Part shown: positions 8,510 to 18,261 of the stretch, piece by piece
Layout of the letters: each line of letters opens with the position of its first letter
Numbering within the stretch: the stretch's first letter is position 1
Source: [Clostridium] citroniae WAL-17108
GTDB lineage: Bacteria > Bacillota > Clostridia > Lachnospirales > Lachnospiraceae
Assembly (NCBI RefSeq): GCF_000233455.1
Contig: NZ_JH376420.1
Coordinates: 639,829 to 703,828, forward strand
Reading direction: 5' to 3'
DNA length: 64,000 nt
Notes under the pieces: model-generated
Told to the model about the DNA's origin: nothing
The model's input: only the letters and a program-made list of their open reading frames with translations
Database searches by the model: none
Made by a program: the position numbers and the translations under genes

Positions 8510-11425
8510 ATGCGCCGTATTGCCCATCGAATCCTAGTTCAGATCATCATGGTCCTGTCATTGTGCCTTCTGACGCCTGACGCTGTCTTTGCCCAAACCG
8601 CTGAACCCCAAACCGCTGAAATCCAAACCCATGAAACCCAGACCATACAAGTGGGCTATTATGAAGACGGGGATTATATGTCACTGAACCAGCAGGGGGA
8701 GTATGTCGGCTACAACATAGAATTCCTCCAGGAAATCGCCAAGCAGTCCGGACTCAGGTTTGAAATCGTGGATGCCGGGAGCTGGAATGCGGCATATCAT
8801 ATGCTTGTGGACGGGGAGATCGATCTCCTTCCTTCCGTCTATTTTTCAGAAGAACGGTTAAATGAGATCCTGTTTGTAACCCAGCCCATGTGCAGCATCT
8901 ATACTACCCTGAATGTGCGCATGGATGATGAGCGCTATGACTACGAGGACTTTAAAGCGTTTGAAGGCATGAAAGTAGGGATCATCAAGGGAGGGATCGA
9001 TGGCGTCCGTTTCAGGGAATTCTGCGCGGAACATCAGATCACCCTGGATATCATTGATTATGAGGAGACAGGCGAGCTATTGTCCGCCCTGGATCAGGGT
9101 GTCCTGGACGGTGTGGCGATCACCCATCTTGGCAAGAACAGTTCCTACCGCAGCGTTGCCCAGTTTTCCCCCAGTCCCCTGTATTTTGCTGTGACAAAGA
9201 AAAATCCCGGACTGCTGGATGACCTGAACAGGGCCATGAACAGCATCCTGTTAAACAATCCCGGTTACAGTACGGATCTCTATGACAAATACCTTTCCCC
9301 CAGCACCAACCAAAAGCCTGTGTTTACCAGGGATGAGAGACAGTACATGGCGCAGGCCGGTCCTGTGGTCGTATCATACGATCCCGGATTTGCCCCCCTG
9401 TCCTATCAGGATAAAAATTCCGGCGAGTTCAGGGGTGTGGTTTCCGACATTTTCCATTTTATTGAGAGCAACAGCGAACTTTTCTTTGTTTATGAGGCGC
9501 ATCCCCAGTCGGAGGCATTGGAGCTTCTGTCCCAGGGAAAGGTGGATGCCCTGTGTGTGTCCGATGGGGATTACCTCTGGGACGGAAGGAACCACATCAA
9601 CTCCACCCTTTATTACCTCAGCTCTCCCACCTCCCTCATCACACGGAACAATTCCGCAGTTCAGGAGGTCCTGGCCCTTCCAAAGGGATATCAACTCTCC
9701 GAAGAAGTAGCAAAGGATTTTCCCAATAGTGTGATCCACTACTTTTCATCCATACGGGAATGTCTGGATGCAGTGCATCAGGGTAAGGCGGACGCAGCTT
9801 ACCTTAACACCCAGGCGGCCGGATCCTTCCTGGATGATATATATTACAATGATATGAACGAGACCACGCTGAGCCGGTATACCAACAAACTGTGTATCGG
9901 CGTCTCCTCCAACGCGGATCCCCGCCTGTATTCCATCTTAAACAAATGCATCCAATACCTGCCCGCGGAACAGGTCGATGCATTTATGATCAAAAATTCC
10001 GCGGACGCAAAGGATATAAGCCTGGCTGAATTTGTGGAGCAGCACACCTGGCCTGTGATGGGCGGAGTGTCCCTGATACTTGGCATCATCATTCTCCTGG
10101 TGAGTTATAATCTCAGAAACGCCCTGCGCAGCAACCGCAGGATCCAGGAATTGCTGTACAAGGATGAGCTGACCGGCCTGGACAGCATGAACGGCTTTTA
10201 TGGCAAATGGTCCGCCCTGACATCAAACAAAAAACAGCACGGTCTTGCACTGCTTTACGGAGATATCCGTCAATTCAAGCTTATCAATGATACCTTTGGA
10301 TTTGCCATGGGAGATAAGGTGCTGCTTACCTGCGCCAGGGTCCTGTCTGAGGCCTTAGGCCCCAAGGAGTGCTGCGGGCGTATATCCGCGGACAATTTTG
10401 TACTGTTACTGCAGTACCAATCCTGGGAACAGCTCACTTTACGCCTGACCGCCTGCGTTGACAAACTGGACCAGTGGAGAAAGGAAGAAACAGAAATTCC
10501 CAACCGGATCCATGTTGTCTTTGGGGTTTACCTTACCGGCCAGGCCGAAGATCCGGACATCCATCAGATGATGGATTTGGCAAACTATGCAAGGCGCCAT
10601 GCCAAAAACACACCGGGAAGTTTTGCCGTGCTGTATGATGAGCAGATGCGCAGGGCGGCCGTTGTGGCCGGACAGCTGGAAAGCAGCCTGGATCAGGCCC
10701 TTTCCTGCAATGAATTCGAGGTGTATTACCAGCCCAAGGTATCCATAAGGGACGCACAGGTGATCGGCAGCGAGGCGCTGATCCGGTGGAACCATCCGGA
10801 AAAGGGATTTCTCATGCCGGGAACCTTTATCCCTCTGTTTGAAAAAAACGGTATGGTAAAAAAAGTGGACTTCTGGCTGTTTGAGACAGTCTGCCGCACC
10901 ATTCAGTCATGGAAGCAGCAAGGGATCCGGCTGTTGCCTGTTTCCTGTAATTTCTCAAGGCTGCACTTTATAGAACCGGACTTTCCGGAACAGGTCTGCC
11001 GCATTGCCGACCGCTATGGGATCCCTAAAAATCTTCTGGAGATCGAGATCACGGAGAGCGCTCTTCTTGAAGATTCCGATACCATTGTCTCCATGCTTCC
11101 CCGGCTGAAGGAACTGGGATTCCTGATTTCCATTGATGACTTTGGCTCCGGCTATTCTTCCCTGGGACAGCTCCAGCAGCTGACCGCAGATATCCTCAAG
11201 CTGGACCGAAGCTTTGTGTGCCACGGGGTTGCCGGGATCCGGGAACAGATTGTGCTGCGAAACCTGATCCAGATGGCAGGTGAACTGGGAATGACGGTCA
11301 TCTGCGAGGGCGTGGAGAACCGCACCCAGTCCCAACTGCTTCAGGCAATGGGATGCCGGTTCGCACAGGGCTTTTATTTCCACCGCCCCATGCCCCAGGC
11401 TGATTATGAAGAGCTGCTATCCTGA
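8510..11425 (+). CDS. Tandem solute-binding-domain sensor with degenerate GGDEF and intact EAL
   Basis: 971 residues from the ATG at 8510, preceded by a GAAGGTGA site; a TTG at 8489 is less likely. A signal peptide (MRRIAHRILVQIIMVLSLCL...) is followed by two bacterial solute-binding family 3-type domains, about 40-260 (VGYYEDGDYMSLNQQGEYVG) and 275-505 (VVSYDPGFAPLSYQDKNSG). A transmembrane helix follows at about 515-537. The GGDEF position reads CGRISADNFVLLL, so cyclase activity is not expected. The EAL domain keeps GSEALIRWNHP, EIEITESAL, SIDDFGSGYSS and ICEGVE. Likely an amino-acid-like ligand controls c-di-GMP hydrolysis. Confidence 0.85.
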   Translation: MRRIAHRILVQIIMVLSLCLLTPDAVFAQTAEPQTAEIQTHETQTIQVGYYEDGDYMSLNQQGEYVGYNIEFLQEIAKQSGLRFEIVDAGSWNAAYHMLVDGEIDLLPSVYFSEERLNEILFVTQPMCSIYTTLNVRMDDERYDYEDFKAFEGMKVGIIKGGIDGVRFREFCAEHQITLDIIDYEETGELLSALDQGVLDGVAITHLGKNSSYRSVAQFSPSPLYFAVTKKNPGLLDDLNRAMNSILLNNPGYSTDLYDKYLSPSTNQKPVFTRDERQYMAQAGPVVVSYDPGFAPLSYQDKNSGEFRGVVSDIFHFIESNSELFFVYEAHPQSEALELLSQGKVDALCVSDGDYLWDGRNHINSTLYYLSSPTSLITRNNSAVQEVLALPKGYQLSEEVAKDFPNSVIHYFSSIRECLDAVHQGKADAAYLNTQAAGSFLDDIYYNDMNETTLSRYTNKLCIGVSSNADPRLYSILNKCIQYLPAEQVDAFMIKNSADAKDISLAEFVEQHTWPVMGGVSLILGIIILLVSYNLRNALRSNRRIQELLYKDELTGLDSMNGFYGKWSALTSNKKQHGLALLYGDIRQFKLINDTFGFAMGDKVLLTCARVLSEALGPKECCGRISADNFVLLLQYQSWEQLTLRLTACVDKLDQWRKEETEIPNRIHVVFGVYLTGQAEDPDIHQMMDLANYARRHAKNTPGSFAVLYDEQMRRAAVVAGQLESSLDQALSCNEFEVYYQPKVSIRDAQVIGSEALIRWNHPEKGFLMPGTFIPLFEKNGMVKKVDFWLFETVCRTIQSWKQQGIRLLPVSCNFSRLHFIEPDFPEQVCRIADRYGIPKNLLEIEITESALLEDSDTIVSMLPRLKELGFLISIDDFGSGYSSLGQLQQLTADILKLDRSFVCHGVAGIREQIVLRNLIQMAGELGMTVICEGVENRTQSQLLQAMGCRFAQGFYFHRPMPQADYEELLS

Positions 11426-11443
11426 CTATAATCTTGTTCAGAC

Positions 11444-11476
11444 AAAAACAGGCCCTATACTGCAAGGCCTGTTTTT
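11444..11476. terminator. Bidirectional terminator between converging genes
   Basis: Arms AAAAACAGGCC (11444-11454) and GGCCTGTTTTT (11466-11476) give A/T flanks on both strands. It overlaps the MFS stop codon at 11455-11457. Confidence 0.85.
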
Positions 11477-12654
11477 GATTTCCTGCTGCCCATGATCCCC
11501 AACAGCAGCAGGACCGGGAACACCACCGCTGCCAGGATCCCCTTTCTCAGATCATCTCCAAAATAGCCGGACACCACCCCCACCAGTGTGGGGCCCCCGG
11601 AACATCCCAGATCCCCGGCCAATGCTAAAAAGGCAAACATTGCAGTGCCTCCCCGTTTCACTGAGGCCGCGGCCATGCTGAAGGTGGCCGGCCACAGGAT
11701 CCCCACGGACAAGCCGCACAGGGCACACCCCGCCAGACCAAGGACAGGGACCTGAAGCAGGGAAATGCACAGATAGGACAGAATGCACAGAATGCCGCTG
11801 TAGATCATGAACCGTTCCAAATTGATCTTGTGGCCGAACCTGCCGTAAAAGGCCCTGGAGGTTCCCATGAGAACAGCAAATGCCATGGGACCTGCCAGAT
11901 CCCCCACAGTCTTGCTCACACCCAGTCCCTTTTCGGCAAACGTGGAAGCCCACTGGCTTACAGACTGTTCGCACGCTCCCGCGCAGACCATCATCAGCAT
12001 CAGGATCCAGAAGATCCTTTTGGAGAAAAGCGCCTTGATGGTAAGCCCTGTCTCATTTTCCGGTGTAAGGGGCGCAATGGGTACCTTTGCAAATACAAAT
12101 GTATTTAAAAGGGGAATCACCGCCCATATAAGGGCCATTGCTTTCCAGCTGCCAATGCCGAAAATCCTGAAATATATGGTGGAACACAAAACCACACCCA
12201 CATGGCCCCAGCAGTAAAAAGAATGGAGCAGACTCATGGCCTTTTCCTTATTGTCCGTGGGGCAGGCTTCCATCACAGGGCTTACCAGGACCTCAAGGAG
12301 CCCGCCGCCCACCGCATATACCATGACCGCGATCAGCAGACCCGCAAAAGGGTCCTCAAACACCTCCGGCAGAACGGTCAGGGATACCAGTCCTGCCGCC
12401 ACAAAGATATGGGCAAGCATCATGGACGCCCGGTAGCCGATCCTGTCCACAAACCCAATGGAAACCAGGTCCACCAGCAGCTGGAGGATAAAGTTAATGG
12501 TGACCAGCATGGTGATCTTACTCAAGGGAATCCCATAACTGCCCTGAAAGGTCAGGAACAGCAAAGGTGCAAAATTATTTACAATCGCCTGTACCACATA
12601 TCCGGTAAAGCAGGCATACACTGTTTTGTTATATCCGTTCTTCATATACTTCAT
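11455..12654 (-). CDS. MFS transporter
   Basis: 399 residues, almost entirely hydrophobic with about 12 membrane segments in two halves. The cytoplasmic loop motif VDRIGYRASMM follows the second helix, and NLERF and GRFGHK lie in the second half. The overall look is that of the sugar-transporting FHS-like MFS proteins of clostridia (GLLEVLVSPVMEACPTDNKE). The substrate cannot be read from the sequence. It has its own likely -10 (TATAAT, 12691-12686 on the minus strand), so it seems separate from the RND operon ending upstream. Confidence 0.8.
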   Translation of the reverse strand: MKYMKNGYNKTVYACFTGYVVQAIVNNFAPLLFLTFQGSYGIPLSKITMLVTINFILQLLVDLVSIGFVDRIGYRASMMLAHIFVAAGLVSLTVLPEVFEDPFAGLLIAVMVYAVGGGLLEVLVSPVMEACPTDNKEKAMSLLHSFYCWGHVGVVLCSTIYFRIFGIGSWKAMALIWAVIPLLNTFVFAKVPIAPLTPENETGLTIKALFSKRIFWILMLMMVCAGACEQSVSQWASTFAEKGLGVSKTVGDLAGPMAFAVLMGTSRAFYGRFGHKINLERFMIYSGILCILSYLCISLLQVPVLGLAGCALCGLSVGILWPATFSMAAASVKRGGTAMFAFLALAGDLGCSGGPTLVGVVSGYFGDDLRKGILAAVVFPVLLLLGIMGSRKSKTGLAV

Positions 12655-12820
12655 AATACCCCTTTTTCTCTATTCGGCATTTTACATTATATCACAATAT
12701 CCTTTCGGTATCTTGTGTTTTTTTAGCCAATCCTCCTTCTTCGCTGATCCGCTCTTTTTATGTGCCGAAAATCTCCCCATCCCCTCACTGATCCGCTCCT
12801 TGTCAGCAGCTCCCCCTCCT

Positions 12821-14068
12821 CTATGCTTCAATGTCCGCGATTCCCAATACGGCCCAGTCATATGCATCCATGGCCTGGGTAAATGCCAGATCCGCGGATC
12901 TGTATTCCGCTGTTCTTTGGATATAATTCATCTGCTCCCTTAAATATTCATCCTGGCTCAGCATTCCAATACTGTACTTCGTATCCGCATTCTGTTTTTC
13001 CCTGCCTGCCTTCTCATATCCTGTTGCAGCAGTTTCCAGGGCTTTCTTTTTCTGCTGCACCGAATCATACAGACTCTTCATCTTGCTGGCCAGCTTCTGT
13101 TCTCCCTCCTCCATGGTACGCAGCTTATAATTTGAACTGGAGGTGGATGTCGCCTGCAGGGAATGCCTGTCACTCATCAGTGTATCATTATTTCCAATGG
13201 CCTTTCTTGTATCTTCTTCCAGATTGATCCCATCTGCCCGCTTCGTATCGGCTGCGGGAATTTCCGCGATCACCATCCCTCCGTTTGTATCCCTTCCCAC
13301 CGAGAGACAGATAGAGTCATAGAGACCTGCCATGCTTTCATCCGTGGAAGCAATGGACGCCTCTGCGGACTGTACCTGGTTCAATGCCTTTAATACGTCC
13401 GCCTGCGTTCCCATTCCCGCCTGTTCCCTCACAACCGCAAGCTCATACTGTTTCTGATAAAGCTCCCTTTCCTTTTCAAGGGTATCTCTTTCAAGCCTCA
13501 TGGTTTCATAAGAGATCACAAGGGATTGGGTTGCCACGGTCATCTGCCGTTCGATTTTTCGCTGGCTGCTGGTACTGGAAGCAGACTGCATACTATCGTA
13601 CATTTTTTGGTAGGATTTAGCCGCGGACTGATAGATGGCCTCTTCCGCTGCATAGTAGGAATATTGCTGCGCGTCCCCGCTGTCTTTTGCATTTTTCTTA
13701 TCTGTGGCCACACTGTTTTTGCCGAACTTCATTTCTGCCCATCCGTCTGCGTACTGCTCCAGTGTCCTGTTATAGGCGGATACCGCCTCCTGGACAGAAG
13801 GGTTATAGTTTCTGATCATATCCTGGATTTCCGAGTACTCCAGCACTTGATCCTTCAGTTTTTCATTTTGTTCCTCTCCCAGATATTCCTGAACCTCCCC
13901 CTCATCACCTGGGCCCTGTTTATTTTTCTGTGCCTCCTGCTGTACTTCCTCCTGAGCCTCTTCCATGTCCGCCCATGCTGTCCCGGCATGGCAGAAGGAG
14001 GAAACAGCAGTAATTTCCAGCAGTATCAGATACATCGCCCATTTCCTCTTTTTAATCAACCGCCTCAC
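12821..14068 (-). CDS. TolC-like coiled-coil efflux component (second copy)
   Basis: 415 residues with a basic N-terminus and signal peptide (MRRLIKKRKWAMYLILLEIT...). Long alpha-helical coiled-coil stretches run at about 150-260 and 320-400, with two internal pseudo-repeats (VREQAGMGTQADVLKALNQV and KYSIGMLSQDEYLREQMNYI). This is the hallmark of the TolC/OEP fold helical barrel. No clear beta-barrel segment is present, consistent with a cell that has one membrane. It is the last gene of the adaptor-RND-TolC-TolC operon, 6 nt after the first copy. Confidence 0.75.
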   Translation of the reverse strand: MRRLIKKRKWAMYLILLEITAVSSFCHAGTAWADMEEAQEEVQQEAQKNKQGPGDEGEVQEYLGEEQNEKLKDQVLEYSEIQDMIRNYNPSVQEAVSAYNRTLEQYADGWAEMKFGKNSVATDKKNAKDSGDAQQYSYYAAEEAIYQSAAKSYQKMYDSMQSASSTSSQRKIERQMTVATQSLVISYETMRLERDTLEKERELYQKQYELAVVREQAGMGTQADVLKALNQVQSAEASIASTDESMAGLYDSICLSVGRDTNGGMVIAEIPAADTKRADGINLEEDTRKAIGNNDTLMSDRHSLQATSTSSSNYKLRTMEEGEQKLASKMKSLYDSVQQKKKALETAATGYEKAGREKQNADTKYSIGMLSQDEYLREQMNYIQRTAEYRSADLAFTQAMDAYDWAVLGIADIEA

Positions 14069-14074
14069 CTCCTG

Positions 14075-15229
14075 CTACTCTGCCGCCGCCAGACCATTGA
14101 CCGCCCACTGGTAATTCTCCATGGCTGTCATCAGGCTCAATGCAGCTGTTTTTGAGGTAATCTGGCTGTTGTCCCTGGCGTGCACCTGTTTTTCATATTC
14201 CAGCCGGGTCATCATACCTGCCTGAAGCTTGCCGGCCGCTATCTGTGTATTGGTTTCCTCCAGCTGTGCCTGTGTAAGCGCCTGCTGGTATGTGATCCTG
14301 GCGGACAATACTGATTTATAAGCACTGGACAGGGACGCGCCTATCTGCTTCTCATTATTGGCAATGGCAGTCTTAAGGCTGTCGGATGTGGTCTGGCTCT
14401 TGGCATTCTCAAGCTTCCGTCTGTTGATCTTTAATGTGTAGTTGTTTTCAAGCGCCTGGTTAAGATCCTTCTCCGGGTCCATGCTGTCTATCCTGCTCAT
14501 ATCCAGTTCCGGCAATTCCCCTATGACGGGGCTGTCATTATAGTTCCATCCCAGCAGCACAAGCAGAGTCTCTTTTGTGTTCCGTATCTCCGAACCCAGC
14601 TGTTTAAGCTCATCTTCAGCGGACTGTACGGCTTCCTGTGCGCTCAGAACCTCCACCTGGGTTATGGTGCCTGCGGCGTATTTTACCTGGGCAAGGCTGT
14701 AATCCTGCTTTGCTTCCTCCAGGGACGCCTCCTTCTGCTGCTGTTTTAAAAGCTGTTCATAATAGGAGATCATTTTTGACTGGGCCGTGACCACCAGGTT
14801 CTTTTCAGCCTGCTCGTAAGTCAAAAGATAGATCTTACTGTCCTCCAAGCTTTCATCCGCCTGTTCCATCATATTGTCCCCCAGTATCTGAAGGTTCAGA
14901 TCCGACATTCTGGAACTGGCATCATCCTCTCCGGACATATCATTGTAATAATCCTGGGCCAGGTCATAGTATGCATCCGCCACCTCCGAATTGGTATCCC
15001 CGTAATCCTCCCTGAATTTCTGATAGTCATACTGGTTATTCTGTACCGTTGCGTTATATTCATGGATCAAGTCCGCCAGTTCACCATACTCAATCACGTC
15101 ATCTCTAAGTTTTGCCCACTCCTCCCCGGTCCTGGCAAATTCCGGGCTTGCAGCCCAGGCAGGCCAGGGCCCTGTAAGCCCCAAAGCGGCGGCCAGGGCG
15201 GCGGCGGTCATCATTTTATACCATTTCAT
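14075..15229 (-). CDS. TolC-like coiled-coil efflux component (first copy)
   Basis: 384 residues with a signal peptide (MKWYKMMTAAALAAALG..., WAASPEF). It has two long coiled-coil halves with the OEP-family pattern: VKYAAGTITQVEVLSAQEAV in the first half and KLQAGMMTRLEYEKQVHARD in the second. The start overlaps the RND stop by 4 nt (ATGA type), so the two are translationally coupled. In Gram-negative bacteria TolC forms the outer-membrane duct. Here it may form an extracytoplasmic tunnel through the wall with the adaptor, which is inference. Confidence 0.78.
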   Translation of the reverse strand: MKWYKMMTAAALAAALGLTGPWPAWAASPEFARTGEEWAKLRDDVIEYGELADLIHEYNATVQNNQYDYQKFREDYGDTNSEVADAYYDLAQDYYNDMSGEDDASSRMSDLNLQILGDNMMEQADESLEDSKIYLLTYEQAEKNLVVTAQSKMISYYEQLLKQQQKEASLEEAKQDYSLAQVKYAAGTITQVEVLSAQEAVQSAEDELKQLGSEIRNTKETLLVLLGWNYNDSPVIGELPELDMSRIDSMDPEKDLNQALENNYTLKINRRKLENAKSQTTSDSLKTAIANNEKQIGASLSSAYKSVLSARITYQQALTQAQLEETNTQIAAGKLQAGMMTRLEYEKQVHARDNSQITSKTAALSLMTAMENYQWAVNGLAAAE

Positions 15230-18200
15230 GTTTCACTCTCCTGCTTTGTTTTTCCACTCATCATCTTATAATAAACAGGCAGCATCAAGAGGCACAGGAT
15301 TGTGGACGCGGTCAGGCCGCCGATATCCACCACCGCCAGTCCCTGGGTCATGCTTCCGGAATTTCCCAAAGCCATGGCCATCGGGATCATGGACAGCACG
15401 GTTGTCAACGTTGTCATCAAAATAGGACGTATACGTGTGGCGCCTGCCTCTATCAATGCCGTGTCCATATCCATCTCCCTGCGGTATTGGTTGGCCGTAT
15501 CCACAAACAGGATTCCGTTGTTGACAACCGTACCTATGAGCATCAGGAATCCGATCAGGGATACCATGCTTATCTTACAATTGGTCAGATACAAAAGTCC
15601 AAATGCGCCGATCAGGCTGAATGGAATGGTGGTCATGACCATAAATGAATACTTGGGCGATTCAAACTGGGCTGCCATCACCACGAAGATCAGGAATACT
15701 GCTGTGCCGATCGCTCCGAACAGGGCTGAGAACTCTTCATTCATGGACTGGTCCATGGAGTTCAGTCCAATGGTCACGGTGCTGGTCAGGTTGGGGGTGA
15801 CCACCTGGTTTTTTATCCGGTTCTCCGTGTCCCTGTCGGCCTGTTCCGTATATTCGCCTGTGATGGTGACCAGGTACTGCTTATCCTCCCTTGACACGGT
15901 GGCCGGACTGTCCACAAACTTTACATCTGCCAGGTCAGTCAGTGCCACGGAACCTCCGTTGGATGTAGTCAGTACAATTCCTTTTACCTGGTCAATGGTT
16001 TTATATTCATCATCCGCATATTCCACCCTGACCTCAATGTCCTCACCGTCCACTTCAATCTCCGTTGCCTCCACACCGCCGATCAGGCTGCTTACCGTAC
16101 TGCCGATGGCCGAAGCTGTCAGCCCCATGGACTGGGCTTTTAATGCGTCCACCCTCACTTCCACCACCGGGGAGGAATTCTCAATATCGGAATGGATCTT
16201 GGTAACGTCATCCCGTTCCATCAGCTCACTGACAATATTGGATGACACCTCTTTCACTGCGTCATAATCCGCGCTCTTTAGGATCACTTCATAGCTCTCT
16301 CCAAAGGAGGACATCATGCTCATGGAAGAACTGACATCCACGGTAATATCACAGTTTTTCATTTCCGACAGCTCCTGCTTCCACAGATTGGCCACCTCTG
16401 ACGTGGACATATCCCTGTCATCTTTGAGATAGGCCGTTATGCTGGCTGAACTGCCGCCCATAAGAGAACTGCCGCCATAGGAAGTCATGTAGGACTCCAG
16501 GTTGGGGTTTTGTACGATCACCTGCTCAATCTCCTGCAGGATGGCATCCACCTTCTCCGTTATAAGCCCCGGCCTTGTATCCACCGATATGCTGACCTCA
16601 CCCTGGTCATCGGAAGCCATCAGCTCCATATCCAGCTTTGTGGCGATTAAAAGCGAGAATGCCAGAAGCCCCAGAGATACGCCCAGAACTGTTTTTTTCC
16701 TGTGAAGAAGCTTTTTCATTAAGATCCGGTACCCCTCCTGCATGCGGATCACTGGTCTGGAAAGCGGAGCATTCTCACGTTCCCTGGGCTTATACATCAT
16801 ATAACACAAAGGTACTACCGTGATGGCTGCCACCAATGAGGCCACCATACAGAAAACAATGGTGAACCCCAAGGGCTTAAACATCTGACCGGTCATTCCC
16901 TCCAGAAATGCCAGCGGCAGGAACACTACGCAGGTGGTGGCCGTGCCCCCCAGTATGGAAGCCCAAACCACATTGGTCCCCTTCAGCGCATCCTCCAGGT
17001 ATTCCACAAACCCTCCCCGCTTTTTATCCGTGGCCCTGAAACAGCTCTCCAGGACCACGATGGAGTTATCCACCATCATGCCTACCCCCAGGGTCAGGGC
17101 GCTCATGGTAATGACGTTCAATGTGAAACCCATGAGGTTTATAAGGATCAGCGCTGCCAGTATGGATACCGGAATAGAGCTTCCTACGATCAGGGATGCC
17201 TTTATGTCTCCAAAGAACAGCCATATGACAGCCATGGATATCACAACAGCCAGAATCAGGGTTTCAGCAACGGACAGCAGGGATTCCATAATGGAGTCCG
17301 CCGAGTCACTGACCGTGACGATGTTCAGGCTCCCGTTCTCCATGGTCAGGGTTTCAATGACCTTCTTAACCTCATCGGACAGACCCACGGATGTTGCGCT
17401 CTGCTGCTTTGTGATGGAAACAGAGACAGTCTCCTGACCGTCATACCTTGCAATGCTGTCACTGTCCTCCGTGGTGGTATACACATTTGCCACGTCCTCC
17501 AGATAGACAGCGCTTCCGTCCTGGGTGGTCAGCGGTATCTCCTTTAACAGTTCCACCGTATCATATGTAAGACGGGTGGACACAGACAGCTTCTGGCTTC
17601 CTACCCGCGTATCGCCTGCCGGATAGGACAGATCGGCCGCCTTTATGTCGGAGGCGATGGACGACATGGTCATCTTATACTGGCTCACCTTTTCCGGGAT
17701 CAGCTCCACCTTCACATAGTCCTTTGCGCCTCCCCGCAGGTTCACATCCGCCACCACGGAGATCTTCTCAAACTCCGGCACGATCTCATCTTCCACATAC
17801 GCGTACAGGTTATCCTCTTCCGGGTTATCAATGGAAAGGGTAATATCCGGCTGGGAGTCCATGCTCATCTCCATGATAGTGGGGGTATCGGCCCCATCCG
17901 GCAGCTGGCTGGACACCAGATCGATCTTTTTCTTCAGGTCATCATATGCCTCGTCCGTATCTGTTCCGTATTCATACTCCAGCATGACCATGGAACTTCC
18001 CTCGCTGGAGCTGGAGGTAATGGATTTCAGACCGCTTAAAGAGCTGACCTGGTCCTCAATTTCCTTTGTCACCAGTTCATCAATATCCTCCGGGCTGGCT
18101 CCTGAGTAGGTCGTCATGACCATCAGCATGGGCATATCCATATCCGGACTCAGTTCCAGCGGTGTGCCGGTTACGGAAGAATACCCGAAAAAGATCAGGC

Positions 18201-18261
18201 AGAGGATACACATGACCGCTGTGACAGGCCGGTGCAGGACATACTTTGTTAATCCGTTCAT
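15226..18261 (-). CDS. RND-family efflux transporter (AcrB/MMPL type)
   Basis: 1011 residues, the full RND length. N-terminal helix LTKYVLHRPVTAVMCILCLI, then the large extracytoplasmic porter domain. Proton-relay helix 4 has GVGMMVDNSIVVLESCFR (the first Asp conserved, the second Asn as often seen in Firmicutes). A second porter domain follows, then helix 10 with GTVVNNGILFVDTANQYR. AcrB-type signature stretches (GGTATTCVVFLPLAFLEGMTG) are present. It exports drugs or lipophilic compounds by proton antiport in other bacteria. The start overlaps the adaptor stop by 4 nt. The divergent OmpR-type system is the likely regulator. Confidence 0.9.
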   Translation of the reverse strand: MNGLTKYVLHRPVTAVMCILCLIFFGYSSVTGTPLELSPDMDMPMLMVMTTYSGASPEDIDELVTKEIEDQVSSLSGLKSITSSSSEGSSMVMLEYEYGTDTDEAYDDLKKKIDLVSSQLPDGADTPTIMEMSMDSQPDITLSIDNPEEDNLYAYVEDEIVPEFEKISVVADVNLRGGAKDYVKVELIPEKVSQYKMTMSSIASDIKAADLSYPAGDTRVGSQKLSVSTRLTYDTVELLKEIPLTTQDGSAVYLEDVANVYTTTEDSDSIARYDGQETVSVSITKQQSATSVGLSDEVKKVIETLTMENGSLNIVTVSDSADSIMESLLSVAETLILAVVISMAVIWLFFGDIKASLIVGSSIPVSILAALILINLMGFTLNVITMSALTLGVGMMVDNSIVVLESCFRATDKKRGGFVEYLEDALKGTNVVWASILGGTATTCVVFLPLAFLEGMTGQMFKPLGFTIVFCMVASLVAAITVVPLCYMMYKPRERENAPLSRPVIRMQEGYRILMKKLLHRKKTVLGVSLGLLAFSLLIATKLDMELMASDDQGEVSISVDTRPGLITEKVDAILQEIEQVIVQNPNLESYMTSYGGSSLMGGSSASITAYLKDDRDMSTSEVANLWKQELSEMKNCDITVDVSSSMSMMSSFGESYEVILKSADYDAVKEVSSNIVSELMERDDVTKIHSDIENSSPVVEVRVDALKAQSMGLTASAIGSTVSSLIGGVEATEIEVDGEDIEVRVEYADDEYKTIDQVKGIVLTTSNGGSVALTDLADVKFVDSPATVSREDKQYLVTITGEYTEQADRDTENRIKNQVVTPNLTSTVTIGLNSMDQSMNEEFSALFGAIGTAVFLIFVVMAAQFESPKYSFMVMTTIPFSLIGAFGLLYLTNCKISMVSLIGFLMLIGTVVNNGILFVDTANQYRREMDMDTALIEAGATRIRPILMTTLTTVLSMIPMAMALGNSGSMTQGLAVVDIGGLTASTILCLLMLPVYYKMMSGKTKQESET

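Noticed and set aside
12682..12867. 61-codon minus-strand frame overlapping the end of the second TolC-like gene
   Set aside because: It contains a short direct repeat (GAGCGGATCAG twice), overlaps a confident gene and has no good ribosome binding site.
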